From contig CAYJKN010000003.1 of the NCBI GenBank assembly GCA_964371075.1, positions 372,001-436,000 on the forward strand: a stretch of DNA of 64,000 nucleotides, read 5' to 3'. Positions 43,102 through 52,260 of this stretch are shown piece by piece. This stretch comes from UTCHB3 sp964371075. GTDB lineage: Bacteria > Bacteroidota > Ignavibacteria > Ignavibacteriales > Ignavibacteriaceae. The notes under the pieces were generated by a model. The model was not told where the DNA came from. It worked only from the letters and a program-made list of their open reading frames with translations, and ran no database searches. Positions within the stretch are counted from its first letter, which is position 1, and every line of letters starts with the position of its first letter. The position numbers were made by a program, and so were the translations under genes.

Positions 43102-43848
43102 ATGAAAATAGCTGTTTGCGTCAGCAATGTACCCGATACAGCTACCAAAATAAAGATTTCAGCCGGAGGAAAAGAGATCGATAAAACCGGCGTATCTTTT
43201 ATAGTCAATCCCTACGATGAATTCGCCATTGAAGAAGCAGTTAAAACCAAAGAAAAATTTGGTGGTGAAACTGTGGTGATCAGCGTGGGTGATGACTCGA
43301 ATAAAGAGATTATGCGAAAAGCTTTAGCCATGGGAATCGATTCAGGTTTGTTGTTAAAATCTGATGGAACTCTCGACTCCGATGGAGTGGCAACTCTTCT
43401 CGCCAATGAGATCAAAGATGGTGGATATGACATTGTATTTATGGGCAAACAGTCAGTGGATTTTGACACCTCAATGGTTGGCCAGCTTACTGCTACTAAA
43501 GCAGGATTCAATTGTATAACCGTATGTGTTTCTCTTTCAATAGAGAACAATTCAGTTACTGCTGAAAGAGAAATTGAGGGTGGAAGAGAAGTTGTAAATT
43601 CTTCACTTCCAATTGTCATAACTGCTCAAAAAGGCTTAAATGACCCCAGATATCCAAACTTAAAAGGTATTATGGATGCAAAACGAAAAAAACTGGAAGA
43701 GAAAGCTGTAACAGCTCCCTCCACTCTGGTTGAAGTTCTGGAGATGTCTCTCCCCGCACCCAAAGCACCCGGACGAATTCTTGGTACCGACTCATCTGCG
43801 GTTCCCGAACTTGTTCGCCTTTTAAGAGAAGAAGCAAAAGTAATTTAA
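43102..43848 (+). CDS. etfB: Electron transfer flavoprotein beta subunit
   Basis: Subunit of the ETF heterodimer that accepts electrons from acyl-CoA dehydrogenases and passes them to the quinone pool. Diagnostic features are MKIAVCVSNVPDTATKI, NPYDEFAIEEAV, the signature region VEREIEGG-like AEREIEGGREVV and LPIVITAQKGLNDPRYPNLKGIMDAKRK. Full length at 248 residues. An excellent SD (GGAGG) precedes the ATG. It is 11 bases from etfA. Confidence 0.97.
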   Translation: MKIAVCVSNVPDTATKIKISAGGKEIDKTGVSFIVNPYDEFAIEEAVKTKEKFGGETVVISVGDDSNKEIMRKALAMGIDSGLLLKSDGTLDSDGVATLLANEIKDGGYDIVFMGKQSVDFDTSMVGQLTATKAGFNCITVCVSLSIENNSVTAEREIEGGREVVNSSLPIVITAQKGLNDPRYPNLKGIMDAKRKKLEEKAVTAPSTLVEVLEMSLPAPKAPGRILGTDSSAVPELVRLLREEAKVI

Positions 43849-43859
43849 GGAGTTTAGGA

Positions 43860-44828
43860 ATGTCAAAATTAATCTTAGCAGTTATTGAACAAAGAGATGG
43901 TAAAATAAAAAAATCAAGTCTTGAAACCGTCTCAAAAGCAGCGGAATTAGGGCAGAATCTCGGTTACGAAACTCTCGCTATTATCCCAGCTGCAACCGTC
44001 GAGGAATCTGAAAAAATTGCACAATATGGTATCGGCAGAATTGTAACATTATCAAATTCTGCTTTTTCAAATTATTCGCCATCAGGCTACGCTAAAGCAG
44101 TTGTTGAGTTTGCAAAAGAGAAAGGCGTTGAAGTTTTGCTCTTTTCGAATACTGCAATGGGGAAAGACCTGGCTCCCCGGGTAGCACCTCTTCTTGGTGC
44201 CGGAATTGCATCAGATTGTACTTCACTTGAAGTACTAAATGGTGAGTTGGTAGCAGTAAGACCTGTCTTTGCGGGAAAAGCGTTGCAAAAGGTAAAAGTA
44301 AATTCTGCAGTTAAAGTTTTTACTCTCAGACCTAATGTATTTCCACTTGTTGAAAATCCAACAACGGCGAATGTCGAAAATATAAATATCGACTCACCAG
44401 ATTTGACCACTTCTGTTACAGAAATCAAAAGAGCGGCAGGAAAACTTGATGTGGCTGAAGCTGATATTATTGTTTCCGGTGGAAGAGGGCTTAAAGAGTC
44501 AGGAAACTTCCATCTTGTTGAAGAGTTGGCATCCGTTCTAGGAGCGGCAGTTGGTGCTTCCAGAGCTGTTGTTGATGCCGGTTGGAGACCTCATGGTGAA
44601 CAGGTTGGACAAACAGGAAAGACAGTAACTCCAAGTCTTTATGTGGCTTGTGGCATCTCCGGTGCCATCCAACATCTTGCAGGTATGGCTTCTTCAAAAT
44701 ATATAGTAGCAATAAACAAAGACAAAGATGCCCCGATTTTTACAATCGCGGATTATGGAATTGTGGGTGATGTTTTTGAAATTTTGCCTGTTCTGAAGGA
44801 TGAAATAAAGAAAGTAATTTCAAATTGA
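43860..44828 (+). CDS. etfA: Electron transfer flavoprotein alpha subunit
   Basis: FAD-binding partner of EtfB. The C-terminal FAD domain shows IIVSGGRGLKE, GASRAVVDAGWRPHGEQVGQ, TGKTVTPSLYVACGISGAIQH and AINKDKDAPIF, all hallmark contacts. Full length at 322 residues. ATG with GGAG upstream. Its TGA overlaps the TTG of the following nuclease gene (TTGA), so that gene is translationally coupled. Confidence 0.97.
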   Translation: MSKLILAVIEQRDGKIKKSSLETVSKAAELGQNLGYETLAIIPAATVEESEKIAQYGIGRIVTLSNSAFSNYSPSGYAKAVVEFAKEKGVEVLLFSNTAMGKDLAPRVAPLLGAGIASDCTSLEVLNGELVAVRPVFAGKALQKVKVNSAVKVFTLRPNVFPLVENPTTANVENINIDSPDLTTSVTEIKRAAGKLDVAEADIIVSGGRGLKESGNFHLVEELASVLGAAVGASRAVVDAGWRPHGEQVGQTGKTVTPSLYVACGISGAIQHLAGMASSKYIVAINKDKDAPIFTIADYGIVGDVFEILPVLKDEIKKVISN

Positions 44829-45406
44829 GTAAAATAGAGTGTGAAGTGTTGGGACTCTCAACAAGTCCCGCAGGTAGCGGAGCTTTTGTGCTTCTCCTTA
44901 AAGAAGTTGATGGAGAAAGAAAATTGCCGATAATTATCGGACATTTTGAAGCTCAATCGATGGCGTATGTCATCGAAAAACATGCACTTGAACGCCCAAA
45001 CACTTACGACCTTCTAAAATCTGTAATTGATAACCTCGGCGCAAATGTCGTCGAGGTTGTCATTCACGATCTGATTCAAAACACTTATTATGCAAATATT
45101 GTTTTGGATGTTTCAGGATTCACAAATGAAGTGGATGCACGACCTTCCGACGCCATAAATCTGGCGTTACGGTGTAATGTACCTATCTATGTAGCTGAAA
45201 AAGTTTTGGAAGAAGCAGGGTTTTACCCCGCCAAAGAGAATCCCAAAGATGAAGAAATTGACGGCGCATCGGAGAAATCCACTCTCAGAGAGACAAAACT
45301 AGCAGCACTCCAGGACCGTCTGAGAGAACTTCTTGAAAGTGAAGACTATGAGCAAGCAGCAAAAATCAGAGATCAGATTAATAAACTAAGCGGCAGTAGT
45401 AACTAA
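44825..45406 (+). CDS. Bifunctional nuclease family protein (DUF151) with C-terminal UVR motif
   Basis: A 193-residue protein. The N-terminal DUF151/BFN domain (about 1-135) includes LPIIIGHFEAQSMA and SDAINLALRCNVPIYVAE; plant BFN relatives show DNase and RNase activity. A UvrB/UvrC-type UVR motif closes it (about 155-190; DRLRELLESEDYEQAAKIRD). This pairing is known in Bacteroidota and relatives. Start is TTG, overlapping the etfA stop by TTGA. Function in the cell is unclear. Confidence 0.88.
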   Translation: MSKIECEVLGLSTSPAGSGAFVLLLKEVDGERKLPIIIGHFEAQSMAYVIEKHALERPNTYDLLKSVIDNLGANVVEVVIHDLIQNTYYANIVLDVSGFTNEVDARPSDAINLALRCNVPIYVAEKVLEEAGFYPAKENPKDEEIDGASEKSTLRETKLAALQDRLRELLESEDYEQAAKIRDQINKLSGSSN

Positions 45407-45413
45407 CAGAGTT

Positions 45414-46895
45414 TTACTCTGAAAAAACCTTCTCACCAATCATACAGTCGTTACACTTGTCTTTTGAACATCTATTGCGGAAAAGTTCAAGCATTCCCTG
45501 GTAGATCAATGGACCATGTTTGTGTGTATCAAGATTTAATGCAGCAGATACCTCATTAACAAGAGAATTATCCAAATCCATGTCCACTTCACTATATAAC
45601 TTCAAAGTTTTGGAAGCAAATTTTTTCTTGCCAAACATTTCATAATATAGATAAAGTATCGGAAGAATCACATTCAATACGATCTCATCTGCTCTGTTTT
45701 TGCCAATAAAAAATTTAATGTGTGGTTTTGCTTCCACATCAAACATATAATGTCTGCTCCAATAACCCGAACCTTTTGTGATAAACAGACTTCGCATACA
45801 AACTTTTAATGTGTCAATTTTGTGGATTTCAACAAATTTTCTGTGTAAATTTCCGATCAGATTATGATTCAGAATTTCATTTAATATTCTGACACCCCCT
45901 GCGAGCCTTACTGGAGGATAATTTTGTGGACGCATTCTGTAAAACGACCAGTCATCCTCTTCAAACATTTTTCCGTCATATTTATCCACCAGAGTGTTCC
46001 ATGTTTCATGTAATGACCTGATATAACTTGATGTGTCGTCTGACTTGCTGTTTGGATGATTGGGAAGAAGACCGGAAACATGAAAAAAGAGTGATTCGGC
46101 ATTATGAAAAAACTCATCATCAGTCCCAAGTGTTTTGAGCAATTTTGGTTCGACCGCACGGGCTATTCTCAACATAATATCTTTATTCTGGGAGTAACCA
46201 AGAGCTTCAAAAATTCCTTCGTAAAAAAGTTGTTCCCAAACTCTTTTATTATTCAATTCCCGATAAGTCAATTTTCTTTCAAGATACTCCAGAGGGATAT
46301 CGTAAGCATGCTCAGGTTCACTAACCTTCATCTCTTCGAGAAATAAAATCTCCTTTAACCGGTATGCAACTTTTTCACACTTCCGCTTAAATCTTTCGAT
46401 TCCAAGTTTTTTCAGGAATTCAAGTTTCTCCTCTTCGGTGACAAGGAGTGTAAGCTGTTTACAGGAAATTTTATTAATTGAGGAAAGACGATAGTGGGCG
46501 ATTTGTTTTCTTAAAGATTCACTAAGTGTTGCATCAATGAATTCTATAACACTTAACGAGTGTACTTTTCTGCCATCTTTGGTGGTGACAAAATGTCTTG
46601 AGTCGCCATCATCAAGAATTATGTGAAGAATAACTTTATTGAACTTGGGATTTTTTGAATGTCCGTGATTTTTCCAGTCAGTGTGGAAATTATCAATCTC
46701 AATATCACCCACATAAGTTAAACTGCCAATCTGAACACGGGCATTTTTAAAATCCGGTCCACCAAGCTCGGTAGATTCTACTCCCCGGTCGAGGATAACT
46801 ATCTTTTCCTCATCGAAGGTAAAGATATCGGATTTAAATTCCTGATTCTTCCATATTTCGTATAGAAGTTTTTCTGGTAACGCAGCAGTTTTCAT
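45414..46895 (-). CDS. DUF2851 family protein
   Basis: A 493-residue cytoplasmic protein of the Bacteroidota-typical DUF2851 family, function unknown. N-terminal family features are KLLYEIWKNQEF and LGGPDFKNARVQIG, then YVGDIEIDNFHTDW and VILHIILDDGD. The C-terminus has a small cysteine cluster (CSKDKCNDC). The PD/DIE arrangement near residues 47-66 is loosely reminiscent of PD-(D/E)xK nucleases, which is only an inference. ATG with a good GGAG five to six bases upstream. It converges with the nuclease-like gene, 7 bases apart. Confidence 0.82.
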   Translation of the reverse strand: MKTAALPEKLLYEIWKNQEFKSDIFTFDEEKIVILDRGVESTELGGPDFKNARVQIGSLTYVGDIEIDNFHTDWKNHGHSKNPKFNKVILHIILDDGDSRHFVTTKDGRKVHSLSVIEFIDATLSESLRKQIAHYRLSSINKISCKQLTLLVTEEEKLEFLKKLGIERFKRKCEKVAYRLKEILFLEEMKVSEPEHAYDIPLEYLERKLTYRELNNKRVWEQLFYEGIFEALGYSQNKDIMLRIARAVEPKLLKTLGTDDEFFHNAESLFFHVSGLLPNHPNSKSDDTSSYIRSLHETWNTLVDKYDGKMFEEDDWSFYRMRPQNYPPVRLAGGVRILNEILNHNLIGNLHRKFVEIHKIDTLKVCMRSLFITKGSGYWSRHYMFDVEAKPHIKFFIGKNRADEIVLNVILPILYLYYEMFGKKKFASKTLKLYSEVDMDLDNSLVNEVSAALNLDTHKHGPLIYQGMLELFRNRCSKDKCNDCMIGEKVFSE

Positions 46896-46958
46896 TCACA
46901 CTCCGGTTCTTATGATAATCTTTGGTAGTATTATCTTGCAATTTGTAAGAATAAATTC

Positions 46959-46979
46959 CCACAAAAGAGAATTTTGTGG
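46959..46979. repeat. 8-bp perfect hairpin between pyrF and the DUF2851 gene
   Basis: CCACAAAA (46959-46966) and TTTTGTGG (46972-46979) with a 5-base loop GAGAA. It lies 61 bases past the pyrF stop and 64 bases before the DUF2851 start. No T-run follows, so it may be an operator or a weak terminator. Confidence 0.45.
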
Positions 46980-47039
46980 TTCGCGATATTAAGTATTCAA
47001 AGAAAATCCAAGAGTCTTCGGTCAGTCTCTAATTGAAAC

Positions 47040-47858
47040 TCACACAAATGCCTGACCAATTTCAGTATTTAATTTTATGAGTTCCTCAGCAGCTCTTTCA
47101 GAAAAATCAACACCATTTGATGCGAATATGATATTTCTGCTTGAATTAATAAGAAATCTTTTATGCCCGTATGTATAAAAGAGTTTTGTAACCTGCTCAG
47201 CACTCCCACCTTGGGCGCCGACACCCGGAACAAGCACCGTTGTGCCTGAAAGATCGGGCAGATCCTCTTTAAGATTTTCAATATTGGTAGCACCAAAAAC
47301 TGTGCCAAGTGATGAAGCCGGATACCATGATTTTATTCTTGAGAGAACTTCTTTATAAAGCGGTTTCCCCGACATCAGGATTAATTTCTCAAAATCTTCA
47401 CTTCCCCTGTTGGATGTTAACACGAGAACAAAATTTAATTTGTCTTGAAACTCAAAAAATGGATCAAGTGAGTCCTTCCCCATATAGGGAGCAAGTGTAG
47501 AACAATCAAATCCAAACTCATTAAAGATTGCATCTGCATACATTTTGGAAGTATTACCGATGTCTCCTCGTTTTGCATCACCAATTATGATGATCTGCTC
47601 ATCCCTGCTTTGGATATAGTCAACAGTCCGTTTAAGTGTTGATATCCCGTCGATTCCATGACTTTCATAAAATGCAAAATTTAACTTGTAAGCAGCCGCT
47701 CCATCGATGGTTGCATCTATAATCTCTTTGTTAAAAGTGAATACAGGGTCATTCCCCTGCTGCAGTTTTACCGGAATGCGAGTTGGGTCGGTGTCGAGTC
47801 CCACACACACATGTTTTTTATTATCGGTCTGATAAACCACTTTCTCAAATGAAGTCAT
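47040..47858 (-). CDS. pyrF: Orotidine-5'-phosphate decarboxylase (type 2)
   Basis: Final step of UMP synthesis. The catalytic DxKxxD array is Asp94-Ala-Lys96-Arg-Gly-Asp99 in IGDAKRGDIGN; VCVGLDTDP and VPGVGAQGG are also typical of the longer type 2 enzymes (about 270 residues). ATG start one base after the rodA stop, so pyrF is translated with the cell-shape operon. Stop is followed by a short hairpin. Confidence 0.96.
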   Translation of the reverse strand: MTSFEKVVYQTDNKKHVCVGLDTDPTRIPVKLQQGNDPVFTFNKEIIDATIDGAAAYKLNFAFYESHGIDGISTLKRTVDYIQSRDEQIIIIGDAKRGDIGNTSKMYADAIFNEFGFDCSTLAPYMGKDSLDPFFEFQDKLNFVLVLTSNRGSEDFEKLILMSGKPLYKEVLSRIKSWYPASSLGTVFGATNIENLKEDLPDLSGTTVLVPGVGAQGGSAEQVTKLFYTYGHKRFLINSSRNIIFASNGVDFSERAAEELIKLNTEIGQAFV

Positions 47859-47859
47859 T

Positions 47860-49089
47860 TTAATTTATTACCTGTTTACTTCTGGCTATGTTAAAAACGA
47901 TCCCAAGCATTATAAAATTTGAAAGAAGGGATGAACCTCCATAACTAACAAATGGAAGTGGGATTCCAATAACAGGAACTATGCCAATAACCATTCCTAT
48001 GTTTATAGCAAAGTGAATAACAAAGATTGAGAGTATTCCCACTGTAACAAGACTAAGGAATTCGTTTTTGGTTTCCCCGGCAATTTTAAGGATTCTTAAA
48101 AAAACAACCAAAAATATACTTATTACAATGATAGACCCAAAGAATCCAAACTCCTCACCGATTACACAAAAAATGAAATCAGACCATAGTTCAGGGATGA
48201 ATTGTAATTGAGTCTGACTCCCTGACATAAATCCTTTTCCCCACATACCCCCCGAACCAATAGCAATTTGAGCTTGAATTGCATTGTACCCCGCACCTAA
48301 CGGATCAGAGTTGGGGTCAATAAAGGAAAGTATTCGTTTTTTCTGGTGAGGGCTGAGAATGTTAAAAAAGTATTTTACAAAAAAGGCAGATGCAAAGTTA
48401 ATCGCCAAAAGAGAACTTGTGATAAAGATATTCCTTTTGAATACTATCAGAAATCCTGCCACTATTACAAAAGCGCCGAGAATATACCATATTCCAAAGA
48501 GAGAACTTACCATAACAAGAGGTGGAGCGAGCACAACAAACAACCCAAAAGAGCTGATCCCTCTCCAAAATAGCAGAGTTAACAGCATACCAAAATAGAC
48601 GAGTGAACTCCCCAAATCAGGTTCCAACATGATTAACGCCACAGGGAATAATCCGATTAACAGATATTTTCCGATGACTTTAATATCATCAAGATCCTGC
48701 CCTTTAAGCTCAAGATATGACGCCAGGGCAAGTAAAGTGGCAATTTTTGAAAATTCCGCCGGTTGTAAATTCAACGGACCAAGGTCGATCCAGGCTTTTG
48801 CACCACCAATGGTTTTACCAAAGATTAATACCGCAATCAAAAGTGTGATACTGAGTCCGTAACCCCAGGGAACCACAGTCCTGATAAGTGTTGTTGGAAG
48901 TCCATAAATTATAAAAAACAGAACAAGTGACAATCCGAGGGCAAAGAGTTGTTTCTCAAAATTGTTTCGAACCTGGATCACATTTTGAGTTGAACTGTAA
49001 ATAGCAAGAAGCCCAAATGCCAGGAGGATAAATATTGCTCCAAAGAGAATAAAATCAAACTTACTTGATAGTTTACCACCTAATTTCAA
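47860..49089 (-). CDS. rodA: Rod-shape peptidoglycan polymerase RodA (SEDS family)
   Basis: Membrane glycosyltransferase polymerising lipid II during elongation, partnered with PBP2. I place the start at the TTG at 49089, one base past the mrdA stop and downstream of GAGGAG; the TTG at 49107 lies within that SD. Ten or so helices are present, with SEDS signatures GGAKAWIDLGPLNLQPAE, KKRILSFIDPNSDPLGAGYN and the C-terminal PFVSYGGSSLLSNF. Length is about 409 residues. Confidence 0.95.
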   Translation of the reverse strand: MKLGGKLSSKFDFILFGAIFILLAFGLLAIYSSTQNVIQVRNNFEKQLFALGLSLVLFFIIYGLPTTLIRTVVPWGYGLSITLLIAVLIFGKTIGGAKAWIDLGPLNLQPAEFSKIATLLALASYLELKGQDLDDIKVIGKYLLIGLFPVALIMLEPDLGSSLVYFGMLLTLLFWRGISSFGLFVVLAPPLVMVSSLFGIWYILGAFVIVAGFLIVFKRNIFITSSLLAINFASAFFVKYFFNILSPHQKKRILSFIDPNSDPLGAGYNAIQAQIAIGSGGMWGKGFMSGSQTQLQFIPELWSDFIFCVIGEEFGFFGSIIVISIFLVVFLRILKIAGETKNEFLSLVTVGILSIFVIHFAINIGMVIGIVPVIGIPLPFVSYGGSSLLSNFIMLGIVFNIARSKQVIN

Positions 49090-49090
49090 A

Positions 49091-50926
49091 CTATCTGTTC
49101 TCCTCAATGGCAGTCATCAAATCCAAAGTATCGTTCGTCTTCTTTTCCTTTTTCGGTTTTTCTTCCTTTGGTTTAGGCTTAATATCGCCTGTTGAACGAA
49201 GATATGCAAGAATAACCTCTTCTGCAACAGGAGCCGCCACCTCAGAACCATAACCCGCATTTTCAAACAACACTGCAATCGCAATTTTTGGATTATCGTA
49301 GGGAGCAAATCCCACAAAAAGTGAGTGGTTTCTTCCATGAACATTCTGAACAGTACCCGTTTTTCCTGCGATGACAACTTCAGTGCTTCTGATGTTTTTA
49401 GCAGTTCCCCCGCCGCCGTTCACCACAAGCCACATTCCCTTTTTGATTATCCGAACATTCCGATCGGAAACCCCGGTATTTACCTCTTCAAATTTATAAG
49501 GTATAAACTTTCGTTTTTCATCAAGATATCCTTTCACGAGGTGGGGTGTAAATGATTTGCCATTATTTGCCACCAGTGCTGTCATAAATGCGAGTTGAAG
49601 CGGAGACACGCTCACCTCTCCCTGACCAATCCCCACACTTACCAGTATACCCCGGGGCCAGTTATTTCCGTAAACTTTTTCATAATAGGCGGATGATGGA
49701 ATCAAACCTCTCGATTCTTCAAGGAGATCGATACCCGTTTTTGTCCCTATCTTAAACTTTTTTGCAAACTCATTTAATCTGTCAACACCAATCTCGAAGA
49801 TCAGTTTGTAGAAAAAGACGTTGCAAGAGCCTTCAAGTGCTCTATAAACGGTAGTCGCTCCATGAGCTCCGTGACATTTAAATGTCCGGTTTCCATAAGT
49901 ATAAGAACCGGGACAATAGATAGTGCTATGTTCATTAATTGCTCCAACCTCCAACCCGCAAAGAGCAACAAGCACCTTAAAAGTTGATCCGGGAGAGTGA
50001 GTTGACTGAGTTGCACGATTAAATTGTGGTTTTAATGGATTTGAAATCAAATCCCTCATATACTCTTTGGGAGTAATATCCGAAAACTTTGAAAGATCAT
50101 AATCCGGTGCACTTGTAAAAGCAAGTATTTCGCCCGAGGAAGGCTCAATTGCAATTATTGCTCCACTTCTGCCACGCATAACTTGTTCAGCTGTGGCCTG
50201 AGCACCAGAATCGAGAGACAATACAAGATCTTTCCCTTTTATCGAGGCTAAATCCACCGTACCGTCTTTGTAGCGACCAATTTTCCTCCGAGTGGCATTC
50301 ACGAGTATGTAGTTAAAACCCTTTTCGCCGCGCAATTCTTTCTCGTAACTTTTCTCAATCCCGTTCATTCCAATATTGTCACCTAGAGTATAAAAACTGT
50401 CCTTTTTTAAGTCGTTTTCATTTGTTTCTTTTAGGTATCCAAGCACGTGTGCGGCGGAAAATGTGTTTGTGTAACCCCGTTTGATCTCAATAATATAGTC
50501 CACCCCGGGGAATCTCTCAGAGTTTTCTTCAAGCCATCCAATCTCTTCGAATGAAGCACCTTTTTTGATTTTCACAGGCTGATATTTCCCATATTTTTTA
50601 TGTTTTTGCATAATATGGGCGATAGTGTCTTTAGGAAGTTGTAGAAGTGCCTCAAGCATCGGATTGGTTAGTGTATCATACTCAGAAGGAGTAATTCTTA
50701 CTGTATATGAAGGAACATTTTGAACCAGAAGCTTAAGATTACGATCGTAAAATACTCCACGAAGAGGCATCTGCTCGATGGCTTTTATACTGTTGTCGGT
50801 AGATTTATCTTCAAATTTGCGGTTGAAAACTATTTGCATCGAAAATAATTTTAAACCGTAAATGAGAAACAGACCCAGTATAATTCCTGCGAGCACACTC
50901 TTTCTAACAGAAGAGAGTTGTGTCAT
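49091..50926 (-). CDS. mrdA: Penicillin-binding protein 2, elongation transpeptidase
   Basis: Class B PBP cross-linking lateral-wall murein with RodA. One N-terminal helix (about 9-30), a dimerisation/pedestal domain starting PLRGVFYDRN, and a transpeptidase domain with Ser314-T-F-Lys317, Ser367-C-Asn369 and Lys522-T-G. A charged Pro/Lys/Glu-rich tail (about 585-605) is a cytosol-independent extension of unclear role. ATG overlaps the mreD stop (ATGA). Full length at 611 residues. Confidence 0.97.
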   Translation of the reverse strand: MTQLSSVRKSVLAGIILGLFLIYGLKLFSMQIVFNRKFEDKSTDNSIKAIEQMPLRGVFYDRNLKLLVQNVPSYTVRITPSEYDTLTNPMLEALLQLPKDTIAHIMQKHKKYGKYQPVKIKKGASFEEIGWLEENSERFPGVDYIIEIKRGYTNTFSAAHVLGYLKETNENDLKKDSFYTLGDNIGMNGIEKSYEKELRGEKGFNYILVNATRRKIGRYKDGTVDLASIKGKDLVLSLDSGAQATAEQVMRGRSGAIIAIEPSSGEILAFTSAPDYDLSKFSDITPKEYMRDLISNPLKPQFNRATQSTHSPGSTFKVLVALCGLEVGAINEHSTIYCPGSYTYGNRTFKCHGAHGATTVYRALEGSCNVFFYKLIFEIGVDRLNEFAKKFKIGTKTGIDLLEESRGLIPSSAYYEKVYGNNWPRGILVSVGIGQGEVSVSPLQLAFMTALVANNGKSFTPHLVKGYLDEKRKFIPYKFEEVNTGVSDRNVRIIKKGMWLVVNGGGGTAKNIRSTEVVIAGKTGTVQNVHGRNHSLFVGFAPYDNPKIAIAVLFENAGYGSEVAAPVAEEVILAYLRSTGDIKPKPKEEKPKKEKKTNDTLDLMTAIEENR

Positions 50927-51429
50927 TTTAACCAGTCACCTTGTTTTTTAGGGATTGTAAATACCCAGATTGCACTGACAAATCCGGTGTATAAAGCGGG
51001 AGTAATTCCCTGTTCAAAAATAAGTTTCAGGAGATTATTATTCAGGTCGAAATTTGTTACCAAAGCGAACGTGGATGAATTAATGAATGCAGCAAGAACG
51101 ATTATAAAGATGAATCGGTATGAACCGAGATTGACATCAATCCTGTTTGTGCTGAAGTAGCCTGCTGCAAAACCTGCAAGTGTTTTTGCAAGTGCAGAAC
51201 TTGCCAGCATATTACCAGTTACCAGATCAAATATCAATCCTGCGCCAAAACCAAAAAGTGTTCCCGGTATCTGACCATGTTTTACGGCGGTGTGAACAAC
51301 TAGGATAAGTATCAAATCAGGAACAATAGTTTCTATTGATATAAAAGGGACAAACACCACTTGAACAAACAGCAATGGAATCAGGTAAGCAACCGGTAAC
51401 AGGTACTTTAAGTATTTGTTATTGTTCAT
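50923..51429 (-). CDS. mreD: Rod shape-determining protein MreD
   Basis: Small polytopic protein (168 residues, about five helices) of the elongasome, positioned between mreC and mrdA as in most rod-shaped bacteria. The sequence is weakly conserved, but VPDLILILVVHTAVKHG and GFGAGLIFDL fit MreD. The ATG overlaps the mreC stop (ATGA), and its own stop overlaps mrdA. Confidence 0.88.
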   Translation of the reverse strand: MNNNKYLKYLLPVAYLIPLLFVQVVFVPFISIETIVPDLILILVVHTAVKHGQIPGTLFGFGAGLIFDLVTGNMLASSALAKTLAGFAAGYFSTNRIDVNLGSYRFIFIIVLAAFINSSTFALVTNFDLNNNLLKLIFEQGITPALYTGFVSAIWVFTIPKKQGDWLK

Positions 51430-52259
51430 TTTGTGTTCAGGTAATTAAGTTCGTAATTGTCAACTTTTTTACTCTGGATCATTCTCATCACAAAGATATT
51501 GTCAGTGCTGTTCAGATCAGCCATTGGCGTCAGAAGAAGATCGTTAAATAATCCACTTTCAGGATTTAGAATTCGCGCAACTTCACCAACCGGGATATTT
51601 ATTCCAATGAGTGAGCTGACTTCTGAAGTGACTATTCTCTCTCCCTTTTGAATCTGAAGTGTCTTGGGAATCCCCTGCATCACAAGTTCGGTTCCGTTCC
51701 ATTTTAGGATACCCGGTGTACCCGAATTGATTAATTTTACGATGAGTTTAAGATTTACATTTTTGTAAGTTCTTACGATGGAATATTTATCTGCGGTTGT
51801 GTAAACAATCCCAACCAGACCTGTCTGTGAAATAACAGGCATACCCGGTTTAACCGAATCTGCTGCACCACGATTTATCGTGAAGTTGATTTGATCTGCT
51901 AAAAATGATTTGGCAATAACTTCAGCGGCAATAAGATCGTAGGAGGATGTGTCTGCAAAGGCGAGCATATCACGGAGTTCACGGTTTTCAAGTCCAAATT
52001 CTCTTAACTGGTTATTCTCGAGCATCAATTCCGCATTTCTTCTGCGAAGCTTTTCATTTTCAGATCTCAAATCTGAAATAAAATTCACATAACCAAAGAT
52101 ACCCGAAACCTGTGAAAATGTAGAAAGTGCAAGTGAGCGCAACTTCTGGGTGGATTCATGTTCACTAATCGACATCAACATAAAAGAAACGATTACCAAA
52201 GCGATCAGGATCAGATATGCTTTGAATGACCGAAGAAGTGCAAGGAAAAATTGATTCAT
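51426..52259 (-). CDS. mreC: Rod shape-determining protein MreC
   Basis: Periplasmic scaffold that activates PBP2-RodA. A single N-terminal helix (about 10-30), a coiled coil (about 60-95, with SENEKLRRRNAELMLENNQL), and a beta-domain that includes NRGAADSVKPGMPVISQTG and VSSLIGINIPVGEVARI. Length of 277 residues is standard. ATG start one base after the mreB stop. Confidence 0.95.
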   Translation of the reverse strand: MNQFFLALLRSFKAYLILIALVIVSFMLMSISEHESTQKLRSLALSTFSQVSGIFGYVNFISDLRSENEKLRRRNAELMLENNQLREFGLENRELRDMLAFADTSSYDLIAAEVIAKSFLADQINFTINRGAADSVKPGMPVISQTGLVGIVYTTADKYSIVRTYKNVNLKLIVKLINSGTPGILKWNGTELVMQGIPKTLQIQKGERIVTSEVSSLIGINIPVGEVARILNPESGLFNDLLLTPMADLNSTDNIFVMRMIQSKKVDNYELNYLNTK

Positions 52260-52260
52260 C

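Noticed and set aside
43212..43619. A 135-codon open frame antisense to etfB
   Set aside because: It lies wholly inside a certain gene, has no SD and its protein shows no recognisable domain; it is a codon-usage shadow. The same holds for other long antisense frames, such as that at 12607-12966.
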